DNA of 64,000 bases from an uncultured Lachnospiraceae bacterium (GCA_947630595.1 CANRIG010000008.1:1-64000); one strand, 5' to 3'. Shown: positions 24,642 through 35,098, counted from the stretch's first letter. Translations and numbers: made by a program. The notes: generated from the sequence alone by a model not told the origin.

Positions 24642-25520
24642 TCATTCTACGTTCTGGATCTGCTCTCTCACCTTCTCTATATCGGTTTTCAGCTCTATGG
24701 CGATGTTGGACGTCTCCAGGTCGTTTGCCTTGGAGAGGATGGTGTTTGCCTCGCGGTTCATCTCCTGCGCGATGAAGTCCAGCTTGCGGCCGACGCCGTC
24801 GCCCTGTGCGAGCGCCTCGCGCATGGTCGCTATGTGGCTGTGCAGCCGCACGGTCTCCTCGTCGGTGCAGAGCTTGTCGGCAAACAGCACGACCTCCGAG
24901 GCCAGCCGGTTTTCGTCGATCTGCGAATCGGCCAGCAGCTCCCGCACCCGGTCGGTCAGCTTCACGCGGTATTCCGCCACGATCTGCGGATAGCGCTTCT
25001 CGATGAGAACGACATTTTCCTCCATCCGCTCCAGCTTGTCGAGAATATCCGCCTTCAGCGCCTCGCCCTCGCGTTCGCGGGCCGCCACAAACTGCTCGCA
25101 GGCGCCGCGGCACGCGGCCTCAAGGCCGGCCCACAGCGCTTCCTCGTCGACGTCCTGCTCCTCCATCGTAAACACCTCCGGGCAGCGCCCGAGTGCCGAT
25201 ACCCGGATATCGTCCTCGATGCCGAACGTCTCCGCCATCTGCCGGTAGTACTTCAGATACTCGGCGGCAAGGGCGGCGTTGTACTTGAGCGACGCGCTCT
25301 CCTCCGCGTAATCCTCGCAGGTGATGAAGACATCCACCTTTCCGCGCTGCACATAGGATTTGAGCAGGCTGCGGATCGCCGCCTCAAAAAAGCCAAACTT
25401 TTTCGGCATTTTCACATTTACGTCAAAATAGCGGTGATTCACCGCTTTTATTTCCACTGTAAATTTCCGGCTTCCCTGGTGATGCTCGCACCGTCCGAAA
25501 CCTGTCATGCTTTTCATCAT
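24642..25520 (-). CDS. yicC: YicC-family protein (endoribonuclease family)
   Basis: 292 residues: MMKSMTGFGRCEHHQGSRKF at the start, EIKAVNHRYFDVNVKMPKKF, and the C-terminal DUF1732 with GRKLDFIAQEMNREANTILS. E. coli YicC/YicC-like proteins are reported as RNases involved in small-RNA turnover. First gene of yicC-remA-gmk-rpoZ. The ATG at 25520 lies just upstream of the conserved KSMTGFG; the long upstream extension covers the divergent promoter region and is not used. Confidence 0.92.
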   Translation of the reverse strand: MMKSMTGFGRCEHHQGSRKFTVEIKAVNHRYFDVNVKMPKKFGFFEAAIRSLLKSYVQRGKVDVFITCEDYAEESASLKYNAALAAEYLKYYRQMAETFGIEDDIRVSALGRCPEVFTMEEQDVDEEALWAGLEAACRGACEQFVAAREREGEALKADILDKLERMEENVVLIEKRYPQIVAEYRVKLTDRVRELLADSQIDENRLASEVVLFADKLCTDEETVRLHSHIATMREALAQGDGVGRKLDFIAQEMNREANTILSKANDLETSNIAIELKTDIEKVREQIQNVE

Positions 25521-25683
25521 TCCCGTGTCCTCTCTCAACTCATATCGCATAAAACCCCATATTGAAACCATTATAAACGATCGGTCAGACGCAGTCAATG
25601 AATTTTCCAGCTTTTCATTGTCTTTTTGCCCCTGATCTGCTATGATGCATAAATGAAACATGTACTTCACGGAGGTTCTGATT

Positions 25684-27426
25684 ATGGCTTTGGACGGAAT
25701 TGTCATCTGCAATATAGTCGCCGAACTCAACGAAACGCTGGCGGGCGCGCGCATCAGCAAAATCGCGCAGCCGGAGGCGGACGCGCTGCTGTTTACGTTT
25801 AAAGGGGTGAACGGCCAGCACCGGCTGCTGCTCTCGGCCAGCGCCAGCCTGCCGCTGGTCTATCTCACGCAGGCCAACCGCCCCTCTCCGCTGACCGCCC
25901 CCAATTTCTGCATGCTGCTGCGCAAGCACATCGGCAACGGCCGCCTGCTGCGCGTCTGGCAGCCGGGGCTGGAGCGCATCATCCACTTTGAGATCGAGCA
26001 TTTCAACGAGCTGGGCGACGTCTGCCGCAAGGACCTGATCCTGGAGCTGATGGGCAAACACAGCAACCTCATCTTCTGCGACGACGCCGGCACCATCATC
26101 GACAGCATCAAGCACATCTCCGCGCAGACCAGCTCGGTGCGCGAGGTACTGCCGGGGCGGCCGTATTTCATCGCGCAGACGCAGGAAAAATGCGATCCGC
26201 TCACGGTTTCGGAGGAGGAGCTTCGCGCCGGCGTCTTTCGCTGTCCGATGCCGCTCGCCAAAGCCATTTACAGCTCCTGTACCGGCATCAGTCCCCTGAT
26301 CGCCGAGGAGCTCTGCCACCGCGCCGGGCTGGAGTCCGCGCAGAGCGCCAACACCATCCGCGAGCTGGAACAGGTGCATTTCTGCCGTCAGTTTGCCCTC
26401 CTGATGGAGGACGTGCGGGCGCACCGGTTCACGCCAAACATCGTCTACGACCGCGACCGCACGCCGGTTGAGTTTTCCTCCCTGCCCCTGACCATGTACC
26501 GCGACCTCGAGCAGCGGCCCTACGAGACCGCTTCTTCCATGCTGGAGCAGTATTACGCGGAAAAGGACGCGGTCACCCGCATCCGTCAGAAATCCTCCGA
26601 CCTGCGGCGCATCGCCGCCACCGCGCTCGACCGCTGCCGCAAAAAATACGAGCTCCAGAGCCGTCAGCTGAAGGACACGGAAAAACGCGACAAATATAAG
26701 GTATATGGGGAATTGCTCCACACTTACGGCTACAACCTGGAACCGGGCGCCAAAAGCCTGGAAGCGTTGAATTATTATACAAATGAAATGATTACGATCC
26801 CGCTGGACGGCACCCTGAGCGCCCAGGAGAACGCGCAGAAATATTTTGACCGCTACAGCAAGCTGAAACGCACCTACGAAGCGCTCTCGCAGCACATCCG
26901 GGAAACGGAGGCGGAGATCGCCCAGCTGGAATCCATCTGCACTTTCATGGACCTGGCCCTCTCGGAGGAGGATCTGGTGCAGGTGCGCGAGGAGCTGATG
27001 GACGCCGGCTACATCCGCCGCAGATACACCGGCAAAAAGGTGAAGATCACTTCCCGGCCCTTCCACTACGTTTCCTCGGACGGCTTTGACATGTATGTCG
27101 GCAAAAACAACTACCAGAACGATGATCTGACCTTCCGCTTCGCCTCCGGCAGCGACTGGTGGTTCCATGCCAAAGGCGCGCCCGGCTCCCACGTCATCGT
27201 CCGCACCGAGGGGCGCGAGCTGCCCGACCGCACGTTTGAGGAAGCGGCCCGCCTGGCCGCGCATTATTCGCGCAACCGCAGCGCCGAAAAGGTGGAAATC
27301 GACTATGTGGAAAAAAAGCACGTAAAAAAGCCGAACGGCGCCAAACCCGGATTCGTCGTGTATTACACCAACTATTCCATGGTCATCCCGTCCGACATCA
27401 GCGGCATCACGCTGGTGTCAGGGTGA
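25684..27426 (+). CDS. rqcH: NFACT-family protein, ribosome quality control factor RqcH
   Basis: 580 residues, fibronectin-binding-protein-A/NEMF family. In Bacillus, RqcH adds alanine tails to stalled peptides on 50S subunits. NFACT-N: MALDGIVICNIVAELNETLA, GARISKIAQPEADALLFTF. A coiled-coil occupies the middle (from about residue 285). NFACT-R at the C-terminus: DWWFHAKGAPGSHVIVRTEG. The ATG at 25684 follows GGAGGTTCTGATT and is preferred over an upstream codon. Monocistronic. Confidence 0.93.
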   Translation: MALDGIVICNIVAELNETLAGARISKIAQPEADALLFTFKGVNGQHRLLLSASASLPLVYLTQANRPSPLTAPNFCMLLRKHIGNGRLLRVWQPGLERIIHFEIEHFNELGDVCRKDLILELMGKHSNLIFCDDAGTIIDSIKHISAQTSSVREVLPGRPYFIAQTQEKCDPLTVSEEELRAGVFRCPMPLAKAIYSSCTGISPLIAEELCHRAGLESAQSANTIRELEQVHFCRQFALLMEDVRAHRFTPNIVYDRDRTPVEFSSLPLTMYRDLEQRPYETASSMLEQYYAEKDAVTRIRQKSSDLRRIAATALDRCRKKYELQSRQLKDTEKRDKYKVYGELLHTYGYNLEPGAKSLEALNYYTNEMITIPLDGTLSAQENAQKYFDRYSKLKRTYEALSQHIRETEAEIAQLESICTFMDLALSEEDLVQVREELMDAGYIRRRYTGKKVKITSRPFHYVSSDGFDMYVGKNNYQNDDLTFRFASGSDWWFHAKGAPGSHVIVRTEGRELPDRTFEEAARLAAHYSRNRSAEKVEIDYVEKKHVKKPNGAKPGFVVYYTNYSMVIPSDISGITLVSG

Positions 27427-27480
27427 TGCCGCCGCAGAGTGTTTCTTTTATTACATTATTGCATGTGTTGAGGTCAAATG

Positions 27481-27527
27481 ATGCCAGACGGATTGTTCCG
27501 TGCTTCGCATTTCCACAATCCTGGCAT
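27481..27527. other. Inverted repeat between convergent genes
   Basis: ATGCCAG-AC-GGATTGT pairs with ACAATCC-TGGCAT around a 17-base loop, between the ends of rqcH and the dipeptidase gene and abutting the latter's stop. It lacks a clear T-run but probably ends both transcripts. Confidence 0.55.
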
Positions 27528-28973
27528 CTATAGTTCGTTGCAGATGCGAATGATCACATCGGCAAACAGCTTCGCGCTCGTCAGCAGCGTATCGAGCTCC
27601 ATAAACTCGTCGTCCCCGTGCATGTGATTGTCGACGCCGGGAGTCATGCAGCCGAACGCCACGCCGCGCTCCAGGTCGTGCACATACGTGCCGCCGCCGG
27701 TGGAAAGCGGCCCGCCCCCGATGCCCAGATAGCGTTCGCACTCGTTCAAAAGAATCTGCACAAACGCGGAGTCCCCTGGCACACAGTGCGGCTTCTCCAG
27801 CGGCGTATCCGCCAGCGCGATGCCGTGTGCGGCCAGCGCCTCTGCCATCGGCTCCCTTGTATTTTCCTCCGTGCAGCCGATCGGCAGGCGCGCATCAAAC
27901 GTGCCTTTCATCCCGTCCGCCGTATAATCCAGAATACTGAAACACATTGTCACCGCACCGGACTGCGGCTCCTCGCGATAAATCCCCAGCGCATTCCCGC
28001 AGGTATCCTCATACGGGAACAGTTCATTCAAAGCCTGCAGCGCACGCTGTCCCTGCGACGGCGCCAGCGGAAGCTCCGCCGCCAGACGGATCATCGCCGT
28101 GAGCGCGTTCTTTCCCTCCTGCGGAGTGGATGCATGCGCCGCCCGGCCGCGCGCTTCCGCCAGCAAAACCGGCCCGGCCGCAGCCGTCTTTATACCGGCC
28201 TCCTCCGGCGACACCGCGGTGATCGTGAACGTCACGCCGGTATCCCCGTTCACGCGTTCCGCCATCTCCCGCAGCGTCTCCTCCGCGAGACCTGCCACCC
28301 ACATGCGGGCACGCTGCGGCACGACATTCACCTTGTCTCCGCTCTGCAGCCGCACCACACCCGGGCACTGCAGCCCGTCCAAGAACGCGGCCGTAAAATC
28401 GGCGGCCAGCCTTCCTTTCTCGATATTGATCACCGGGAAATCCGCATCCGGTGTAAACGAATACGGAGCCTCTTGCTCGATCCCATAGTAATATTCCAGA
28501 TCGCTGGAACCGCACTCCTCATCCGAACCCAGAATCAGGCGCACGCTCTTTTTCAGCGGAATGCCCAGCTCCCGGATCGCGCGCAGCGCATACAGAACCG
28601 CAATCGCCGGGCCCTTGTCGTCCGCGCTCCCGCGTCCGTAAATCCTGCCGTCGACGATCTTCGGCTCAAATGGCTGCGTCACCGTCCAGTCCTCCGTCAC
28701 CGGCACTACGTCCAGATGTGCCAGCACATCCAGGCCTTTTTCCTGCGAGCCGAGATCGCCGGTCACCACACGGTTCCCGTAATTGCGGGTCGTCAGTCCG
28801 TACCGCTCCATCAGCTTCTCAGCCTCCGCCAGCGCCCGGGCCGGGCCTTCCCCGTACGGCATACCCTCGCGCGCCTCGCCTCTCTGGCTGTCGATGCGCA
28901 TCAACGCTTTCAAATCCTCCAGCATCTCCTGCTGTCTGCTGTCAATAAAGGCGTCTATCTTTTCCCTGTACAT
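27528..28973 (-). CDS. pepV: M20 family dipeptidase (PepV-like)
   Basis: Zn-dependent cytoplasmic dipeptidase. 481 residues. Metal and catalytic motifs are LDVLAHLDVVPVTEDW, YGRGSADDKGPAIAVLYA and LILGSDEECGSSDLEYYYG; a lid domain follows, and the C-terminal His is in GGTYVHDLERGVAFG. The ATG at 28973 follows AAGGAGGGC. The 290-bp spacer upstream is repeat-filled. Confidence 0.9.
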   Translation of the reverse strand: MYREKIDAFIDSRQQEMLEDLKALMRIDSQRGEAREGMPYGEGPARALAEAEKLMERYGLTTRNYGNRVVTGDLGSQEKGLDVLAHLDVVPVTEDWTVTQPFEPKIVDGRIYGRGSADDKGPAIAVLYALRAIRELGIPLKKSVRLILGSDEECGSSDLEYYYGIEQEAPYSFTPDADFPVINIEKGRLAADFTAAFLDGLQCPGVVRLQSGDKVNVVPQRARMWVAGLAEETLREMAERVNGDTGVTFTITAVSPEEAGIKTAAAGPVLLAEARGRAAHASTPQEGKNALTAMIRLAAELPLAPSQGQRALQALNELFPYEDTCGNALGIYREEPQSGAVTMCFSILDYTADGMKGTFDARLPIGCTEENTREPMAEALAAHGIALADTPLEKPHCVPGDSAFVQILLNECERYLGIGGGPLSTGGGTYVHDLERGVAFGCMTPGVDNHMHGDDEFMELDTLLTSAKLFADVIIRICNEL

Positions 28974-29043
28974 AAAGCCCTCCTTTTTCTCGCTGCCCGG
29001 ATACTCTATATGTTCCGGCACGGATTCTTTTCGATCAGATCAG

Positions 29044-29268
29044 CTTCTCTGTCTGCCGTGCTCATCTTTCAGTGCGCTGCATTCGCCTTTTCTGTCCGCT
29101 ATACCCTGCTTTTCAGTCTGTCACACTCATTTTTTCGGATCGCAGCGTTCAGCTTTCTGTCCCGCCGTACTTAACTCTCAATCCGTCGTGCTCATCTCTC
29201 CTGTCCACTGTCCTCAGCTTTTCTGTCCACCGTACTCATCTTTTCTGTCGTCGCACTTACATGCTCAG
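29044..29268. repeat. Degenerate ~22-bp tandem repeat, about ten copies
   Basis: Consensus CTTTTCTGTCCGCCGTACTC with AT appended; units are 20-24 bases and individually diverged. It fills the spacer between the dipeptidase and nudC and touches the nudC stop. Pyrimidine-rich on the plus strand. Apparent ORFs here are Ser/Leu-rich artefacts. Confidence 0.7.
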
Positions 29269-30179
29269 ATCCGACCCTCCCTGAATACCCGCATCATCTC
29301 CCGCGTCAGGCTGACGCCGTCGTCCTCCGGTATCTCGTCGCGCGTGCACCATCTGGCCTCCGAGAGCTCCATCCGGTCCAGATGAATCGCATCCGCCCCG
29401 TCCAGCTCTGCAAAAAAGCCCATCAGCAGCGTGCCGGTAAACGACCAGGGCTGGCTCTTGTAATAGCGGAGGTTCTTCACCCGCAGGCCCACTTCTTCCA
29501 TCACCTCGCGCTGTACGGTCTCCTCAATGGTCTCGCCGATCTCCGCAAATCCGGCAATCAGCGCATAGCGCCGGTAGGACCGCCCCGCATACCGCGTCAG
29601 CAGCAGCCGGTCGCCGTCCCGCACCCCGACGATCACCGCCGGACAAATCTTCGGATACTCCAGCAGCCCACAGGCGGTACAGCGCATCATCCGTTCCTTT
29701 TCATCGTGCACCATCGGCCGACCGCACCGCGGACAGAAGCGCCGGCTCTCGTACCAGTCAACCAGCTGATATCCGGTCACGCCGGCAAACGCCGCCTCCC
29801 GCTGCGCCACGCCACGCAGGCTGTCAATCGGCAACCAGAGTGCGCAATCCGACACTGCTTCGTTTTTCGCACTGCCCGGCTCTTCTCCATCTCCTGTACA
29901 GTCTAATACCATTCCATTTTCCTGGGATGCCGACAGCCACTTTCCGAAGCCCGGCAGCCAGAAATATGCAGTCTCGTCGATGCGGAACAGATACGTATAG
30001 TCCTCGCCGCACTCCGGGCAGAGCGCAAGCGCTTCCGCATAGGTGAAAAAAGAGAGGACATCCCCCTCCTTTTTCATCAGCAGCTCCCGGCCCCGATAGC
30101 AGAGAACAAAGCTCTCCAGAGTCGGGCTTGCCTTTTTATACTCATTGTGATATCGAAATGCTCCTATATCCTGAATCAT
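29265..30179 (-). CDS. nudC: NAD+ diphosphatase NudC
   Basis: Hydrolyses NAD(H) and removes NAD caps from RNA. 304 residues: zinc ribbon CPRCG ... CTACG near residues 155-175, Nudix box GFAEIGETIEETVQREVMEE followed by VG, and the NudC-specific YYKSQPWSFTGTLLMGF (SQPWPFP-type motif). There is an extra CPEC pair near residue 54. Monocistronic. Confidence 0.93.
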   Translation of the reverse strand: MIQDIGAFRYHNEYKKASPTLESFVLCYRGRELLMKKEGDVLSFFTYAEALALCPECGEDYTYLFRIDETAYFWLPGFGKWLSASQENGMVLDCTGDGEEPGSAKNEAVSDCALWLPIDSLRGVAQREAAFAGVTGYQLVDWYESRRFCPRCGRPMVHDEKERMMRCTACGLLEYPKICPAVIVGVRDGDRLLLTRYAGRSYRRYALIAGFAEIGETIEETVQREVMEEVGLRVKNLRYYKSQPWSFTGTLLMGFFAELDGADAIHLDRMELSEARWCTRDEIPEDDGVSLTREMMRVFREGRI

Positions 30180-30282
30180 ATGATCACCTGCCTGAAAAGA
30201 TTCCTGTCCTGGGTGCCGGCTGCCAGCTTCCGGTGCCGGTTCAATCCACTAATATTCAAATGTCGATTTGCCCTTGACAGTC

Positions 30283-31062
30283 TCACATAGCGGTCCACAC
30301 AAAGTCCTCGGCCACGCTCTGGCCTGCCTGCTGCGGGGTCTGCTGTCCGGCCGCCGCCATCTGCTCCGCTTCCGCGCGGTACTCGCGCACCTCAACGCAA
30401 AAACAGCGGTAATCGCCCACCACATAGTGGTAGATGTCCCGGTAATCCTCCGCCGAATCGTCCACAATCAGAATGTAAAGATAGTCTTTGGCCTTTGTAT
30501 AGGCGGCGCTGGTGCTGATCTGTGCGTTGACATTGCTGTAGAGGAGATTGTTCGTCAGCATATCGCGAAGCTGCTCGTACTCCAGCACGGAATAGTTGGT
30601 ATCCATATAGCTGCAGGAAATCGTGGAGGACCCCTCCTCCCCGACTTTGCCGTCGATCATGTAAACCGTGCGCTCCTGCGTGCTCTGGTCCGTGTCCTCC
30701 GACCAGCCGTCCGGCGCCGTGTATGTGCCGGTCATCGCAGCGGCCTCCGAACCGTCCGTCTGAAACGCTTCGCCATCTTCTATCTGAAACGCTCCGCCGT
30801 CCTCCGCCTGCATCGCTCCCTCATCCTCTGTCCAGACCACGTCGTCTCCGCCAGGCTGCACTTCCCCGGAATCGGCAGCATACGCCGCATCATCCTCCGC
30901 GAAAGGCTCCGGGTAGACATCGGTATCGCCGATCCAGATATCATCCTCATAGCCGCCAAGCTCTCCGGCACGCAGAAGCTGCGCCGGAGCGGCTGCCATG
31001 CAGAGCGCGAGCAGCGTACAGGCTGCAATGCCTTTTTTTCTATTATAAATCATGCGTCTCAT
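30283..31062 (-). CDS. Exported acidic protein of unknown function
   Basis: 259 residues. The N-terminus has a Sec signal peptide (RKKGIAACTLLALCMAAAPA). A long Asp/Glu-rich, probably disordered stretch follows (to about residue 115), with repeats such as EDGGAFQIEDGEAFQTDGSE. The C-terminal ~140 residues look folded (LEYEQLRDMLTNNLLYSNVN; DYLYILIVDDSAEDYRDIYH). No anchor motif or known domain. The ATG at 31062 follows GGGAGACGATAGG. Possibly secreted or cell-surface associated. Confidence 0.7.
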   Translation of the reverse strand: MRRMIYNRKKGIAACTLLALCMAAAPAQLLRAGELGGYEDDIWIGDTDVYPEPFAEDDAAYAADSGEVQPGGDDVVWTEDEGAMQAEDGGAFQIEDGEAFQTDGSEAAAMTGTYTAPDGWSEDTDQSTQERTVYMIDGKVGEEGSSTISCSYMDTNYSVLEYEQLRDMLTNNLLYSNVNAQISTSAAYTKAKDYLYILIVDDSAEDYRDIYHYVVGDYRCFCVEVREYRAEAEQMAAAGQQTPQQAGQSVAEDFVWTAM

Positions 31063-31225
31063 CCTATCGTCTCCCATTTTCCTGTATGTAAGAACAGTAT
31101 AATCGCAAAGCGGCCGCTTGTCACGAAAAGTTTTCTTAATTTTCTTTCTGTTTTATCGAAAGTCCGCGCGCAGGAAACCTGCCGCACACCAGAAACACAT
31201 CCTGCGTCAAAAAACCGCCGGATAC

Positions 31226-31260
31226 AAAAACCCCGCAAACCGCCAGGCGGCTTGCGGGGC
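31226..31260 (-). terminator. rny: Terminator downstream of rny
   Basis: Minus-strand stem CCCCGCAAGCCGCC / GGCGGTTTGCGGGG followed by TTTTTG, beginning eight bases after the rny stop. It separates rny from the exported-protein gene. Confidence 0.85.
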
Positions 31261-31267
31261 ATCTTTC

Positions 31268-32818
31268 TTATTTTGCGTAATCCACTGCTCTGCTCTCGCG
31301 GATTACACTGACCTTGATCTGACCCGGATACTCCAGCTCGGCCTCGATCTGCTTTGCAATATCTCTGGCCAAAAGCACCATGTCCGCGTCATTGACCTGA
31401 TCCGGAACAACCATAACTCGAATTTCTCTACCTGCCTGAATAGCAAAGGATTTCTCCACACCCTTGAAGGTGTTGGTAATATCTTCTAACTGTTTTAATC
31501 TGTTTGTATATGTTTCAAGCGTTTCACGTCTGGCACCGGGACGGGCTGCGGAAATCGTGTCTGCAGCCTGTACAATGCAGGCGATCAGTGATTCTGCTTC
31601 AACATCACCATGATGGGATTCCACCGCATTGATGACCACCGCGGACTCTTTGTATTTCTTACAGAGATCCGCACCGATCTGGATATGCGATCCTTCCATC
31701 TCATGGTCGATGGACTTGCCGATATCATGCAATAATCCGGCACGCTTGGCCATCCTGACATCAACGCCAATCTCTCCGGCCAGAAGTCCGGAAAGCTGTG
31801 CCACTTCAATCGAATGCTTCAACGCGTTCTGGCCATAGCTCGTCCGGTATTTCATGCGTCCAAGCAGGCGAACCAGCTCGGGATGAATACCATGTACGCC
31901 GACCTCCAGCGTCGCAGCTTCTCCTTCCTCGCGGATTATTGTCTCTACTTCTTTTTGTGCCTTTTCCACCATTTCTTCAATTCTGGCCGGATGGATTCGA
32001 CCGTCCACAATCAGTTTCTCAAGCGCGATTCTCGCAACCTCTCTTCTGATTGGATCAAAGCCTGACAAGATGACAGCTTCAGGAGTATCATCAATAATCA
32101 AGTCTACTCCGGTGAGTGTTTCAAGGGTCCGGATGTTGCGGCCCTCTCGTCCGATGATCCTGCCTTTCATCTCATCATTAGGCAGCTGTACAACAGAGAT
32201 CGTCGTCTCTGCCACGTGATCGGCGGCACATTTCTGAATCGCCGTAACCACGTACTCTTTTGCTTTTTTCTGAGCGTCTTCTTTTGCCCTGCTCTCAAGC
32301 TCCTTGTAGAGCTTCGCAGTGTCAATTTTTACTTCATCTTCAACAGTTTTTAAAAGATATTCTTTTGCTTGTTCAGAGGTAAGTCCTGAGATTCTTTCGA
32401 GTTCCTGGATTCTTTGTCCGCGAAGCTTTTCCACTTCTGCGTTCTTTTTCTTTAAATCTTCTTCCTTTGCTGCAATCCCTGATTCCCTCCGCTCCAGAGC
32501 ATCCGCTTTCTTGTCAACGCTTTCTTCCTTTGACAATACACGCTTCTCGTAGCGCTGCAGCTCTGTTCTGCGCTCTCTCGTCTCTTTTTCCAACTCATTT
32601 TTCGTCTTCAAAGATTCTTCCTTCGCTTCCAGCAGTGCTTCACGCTTCTTCGTCTCTGCGACCTTCAGTGCGTCATCGATGATCTGCCTCGCCTTTTCCT
32701 CGGCGCTGCCGAGTTTTGCCTCCACTACATTTTTCCTGTAATTTATAGCAACAAGAGCTGAAACCGGTACTGCGATAATCAGGGTGACCACAACAGCAAT
32801 GATTACTGTTCCAGGCAC
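31268..32818 (-). CDS. rny: Ribonuclease Y
   Basis: Membrane-anchored endoribonuclease that starts mRNA decay in Firmicutes. 516 residues: N-terminal helix ([20 protein letters not shown]), long charged coiled coil (residues ~35-190), KH domain with [20 protein letters not shown], and HD domain with [18 protein letters not shown]. The start is GTG at 32818, seven bases after GGAGG. Confidence 0.96.
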   Translation of the reverse strand: MPGTVIIAVVVTLIIAVPVSALVAINYRKNVVEAKLGSAEEKARQIIDDALKVAETKKREALLEAKEESLKTKNELEKETRERRTELQRYEKRVLSKEESVDKKADALERRESGIAAKEEDLKKKNAEVEKLRGQRIQELERISGLTSEQAKEYLLKTVEDEVKIDTAKLYKELESRAKEDAQKKAKEYVVTAIQKCAADHVAETTISVVQLPNDEMKGRIIGREGRNIRTLETLTGVDLIIDDTPEAVILSGFDPIRREVARIALEKLIVDGRIHPARIEEMVEKAQKEVETIIREEGEAATLEVGVHGIHPELVRLLGRMKYRTSYGQNALKHSIEVAQLSGLLAGEIGVDVRMAKRAGLLHDIGKSIDHEMEGSHIQIGADLCKKYKESAVVINAVESHHGDVEAESLIACIVQAADTISAARPGARRETLETYTNRLKQLEDITNTFKGVEKSFAIQAGREIRVMVVPDQVNDADMVLLARDIAKQIEAELEYPGQIKVSVIRESRAVDYAK

Positions 32819-32927
32819 AGGAGCACCTCCTTATTCAATTTTCATTGTTCGTAAACAACACAACAATTTTATACTGTTTTGTTACTTATGTCAAGTGAGA
32901 AAAATCATTCTGACACTCGCGGAAAAG

Positions 32928-33533
32928 TCATTCCGAAACCCGCAGCGCGCGCTGCACGGCATGAATGGAATAGCCCCTGCGCAGAAGAAAGCGGTACATG
33001 CGCTCCGTCTCCTTCGGCTCCGCGCCGTCGCCGGAATAATGCTTCTTTTCCAGCCAGCGCAGAATCTGGCTCTCCTCATCCGGCAGCTCCATCTGCTGCA
33101 CGGCCTCCTCAAAGGTCTCGCGCGCGATGCCGCGCCGCAGCAGCTCCTGCTCCATCTGGCGCAGGCTCCGGCTGTCTTTCCAGCAGTCCAGATAATTCTG
33201 CGCATAGCGCAGGTCGTCCAGATAATGATAGCGCTTCACATAGTCCACCGCCCCGTCGGCGATCTCCTGCGGGTAAAACAGCTCCTCCAGCTTCCGCCGC
33301 ACCTGCTGCTCCGTGCGGTCGGCGGACTGCAGGTAGTGCATCGCGCTGAGCGCCGCGCGTTTGGGAAGAATCTCCCGCATCACCCGCTCAAAATCCGGCT
33401 CCGCCAGACTGCCGCCCTCCGCAATGCCGAACGGCTCCAGCTCCTTTGCATACAGCGGGAAGCGGAAGCCGTCCTCCAGCGTCACCAGATACCGGCCGCC
33501 GCTCAGCCGGCGCAGGCTGCAGATTTCACGCAT
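32928..33533 (-). CDS. recX: RecX-type RecA modulator
   Basis: 201 residues of helical RecX repeats (ALSAMHYLQSADRTEQQVRR; DLRYAQNYLDCWKDSRSLRQ). RecX modulates RecA filaments. The ATG shares one base with the recA stop (TGATG), so translation is coupled and level is tied to recA. Confidence 0.88.
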   Translation of the reverse strand: MREICSLRRLSGGRYLVTLEDGFRFPLYAKELEPFGIAEGGSLAEPDFERVMREILPKRAALSAMHYLQSADRTEQQVRRKLEELFYPQEIADGAVDYVKRYHYLDDLRYAQNYLDCWKDSRSLRQMEQELLRRGIARETFEEAVQQMELPDEESQILRWLEKKHYSGDGAEPKETERMYRFLLRRGYSIHAVQRALRVSE

Positions 33534-34588
33534 CAGTCAGTCTCCGCATCCGCAGCGCCCGGCTCCGCCGGCTGTCCTGCGTCAGACGCCTTCACCAGCC
33601 CGTACTGCTCCCGCACTTTATGGTCGATCTCCGCCATGACCTCCGGGTGCTCCTGCAGATACAGCTTGGCATTCTCGCGGCCCTGGCCGATCTTCTCGCC
33701 GTTGTACGCGTACCACGCCCCGCTCTTGTTGACAATATTTTCTTTGGCCGCCAGGTCAAGGACGTCGCCCTCGCGGGAGATGCCCTTTCCGAACATGATA
33801 TCGAACTCCGCCTCCCTGAACGGCGGCGCCACCTTATTTTTAACTACCTTGACGCGGGTGCGGCTGCCGATCACCTCTCCGCTCTGCTTGAGCGACTCGA
33901 TCCGGCGCACATCCAGGCGCACGGAAGCATAAAACTTCAGCGCGCGGCCGCCGGTCGTCGTCTCCGGATTTCCGAACATGACGCCCACCTTCTCGCGAAG
34001 CTGGTTGATAAAGATCACGCTGCAGTTCGACTTGCTGATCACGCCGGTGAGCTTGCGCAGCGCCTGGGACATCAGGCGCGCCTGCAGGCCCACGTGGGCA
34101 TCGCCCATATCGCCGTCGATCTCGGCCTTCGGCACGAGCGCCGCCACCGAGTCCACAATGATAATGTCCACCGCCCCGGAACGCACCATAGTCTCTGTGA
34201 TCTCCAGCGCCTGCTCGCCGTTGTCCGGCTGGGATATGTAAAGATTGTCGATATCCACGCCGATATTGCGCGCATACACCGGGTCAAGCGCATGCTCTGC
34301 GTCAATAAAGCCAGCGATTCCGCCCAGCTTCTGCACCTCCGCCACCATGTGCAGGGCCACCGTCGTCTTGCCGCTGGACTCCGGCCCGAAAATCTCCACG
34401 ATACGGCCCTTCGGCACTCCGCCGAGCCCGAGCGCAAGATCCAGGCTCAGCGACCCGGTCGATACCGTCTCAATATTCATATTCGCACCGCGGTCGCCGA
34501 GCTTCATCACCGAGCCCTTGCCAAACTGCTTCTCAATCTGCGCAAGCGCAGCATCCAACGCCTTTAATTTATCATCCTGTACCATCAT
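33533..34588 (-). CDS. recA: RecA recombinase
   Basis: 351 residues. Walker A is GPESSGKTT, Walker B is [12 protein letters not shown]; the L2 region is [20 protein letters not shown]. The Ala/Asp/Glu-rich C-terminus ends AGAADAETD-like, as usual. A perfect LexA box lies 15 bases upstream of the ATG. Operon recA-recX, under SOS control. Confidence 0.98.
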   Translation of the reverse strand: MMVQDDKLKALDAALAQIEKQFGKGSVMKLGDRGANMNIETVSTGSLSLDLALGLGGVPKGRIVEIFGPESSGKTTVALHMVAEVQKLGGIAGFIDAEHALDPVYARNIGVDIDNLYISQPDNGEQALEITETMVRSGAVDIIIVDSVAALVPKAEIDGDMGDAHVGLQARLMSQALRKLTGVISKSNCSVIFINQLREKVGVMFGNPETTTGGRALKFYASVRLDVRRIESLKQSGEVIGSRTRVKVVKNKVAPPFREAEFDIMFGKGISREGDVLDLAAKENIVNKSGAWYAYNGEKIGQGRENAKLYLQEHPEVMAEIDHKVREQYGLVKASDAGQPAEPGAADAETD

Positions 34589-34602
34589 TCTTCTCCTTAT
34601 TC

Positions 34603-34616
34603 CGAACTTATGTTCG
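34603..34616. promoter_or_regulatory. recA: LexA (SOS) box of recA
   Basis: CGAACTTATGTTCG is an exact match to the Gram-positive LexA/DinR operator CGAAC-N4-GTTCG. Its position directly before recA is as expected. Confidence 0.93.
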
Positions 34617-34787
34617 TTTTTCTGTTTTCATCCTAGTATATTTTTGGGTTCTTGTCAAGCGCTTCTTTCCTTTCTCTGCAAAATGTTTCGTGTTTCAGTT
34701 CTTATTTTATTTATTCGTATTCTCATATTATCAGTATATCTTTTTGTTGTCAAGCTCAATTTGCATTTCGCCGATAATTTCTTCACC

Positions 34788-34900
34788 AGAAAAGGGATTT
34801 CATAATGTTTTATTAAAGCAAAGTTTTCATAACTACTTAAATATAAAAAAGAATTTCCATAATTACTTTATCAAAGAAAAACTTTCGTAATTACTTTAAA
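34788..34900. repeat. Degenerate ~28-bp AT-rich tandem repeat, four copies
   Basis: Four units of the form AAAGAAAAACTTTC(A/G)TAA followed by TTACTTTA. The most similar two share CATAATTACTTT/CGTAATTACTTT. Part of a 500-bp gene-free spacer between rseP and recA that also holds a terminator and a second repeat. Confidence 0.6.
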
Positions 34901-34941
34901 AAAGAGTTCGCGCTTCAACATAACAATTTTCCATCACACAG

Positions 34942-34987
34942 AAAAACGCCTCCGGGAAAACCTGCAGCGAGGCCTGCCCGGGGACGT
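34942..34987 (-). terminator. Terminator of the pyrH-rseP operon
   Basis: Minus-strand stem CGTCCCCGGGCAGGCC with GGTTTTCCCGGAGGCG (some mismatches), followed by TTTTTCTG. It lies ~110 bases after rseP. Confidence 0.6.
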
Positions 34988-35027
34988 CTTTAAGCCCAAT
35001 GTTTTTCTATTCCGTGTCTCTTACACG

Positions 35028-35098
35028 CCATACCTCTTATACATTATATCTCTTATACGTTATATATCTTTTCCACGCTATATCTCCGACACGCTACA
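35028..35098. repeat. Degenerate 16-bp tandem repeat
   Basis: About five units, consensus TATACGTTATATCTCT, directly after the rseP stop and touching it. No gene. Confidence 0.6.

Noticed and set aside
25615-27321. 568-codon open frame antisense to rqcH
   Set aside because: No motif, biased composition, while the sense frame has both NFACT domains.
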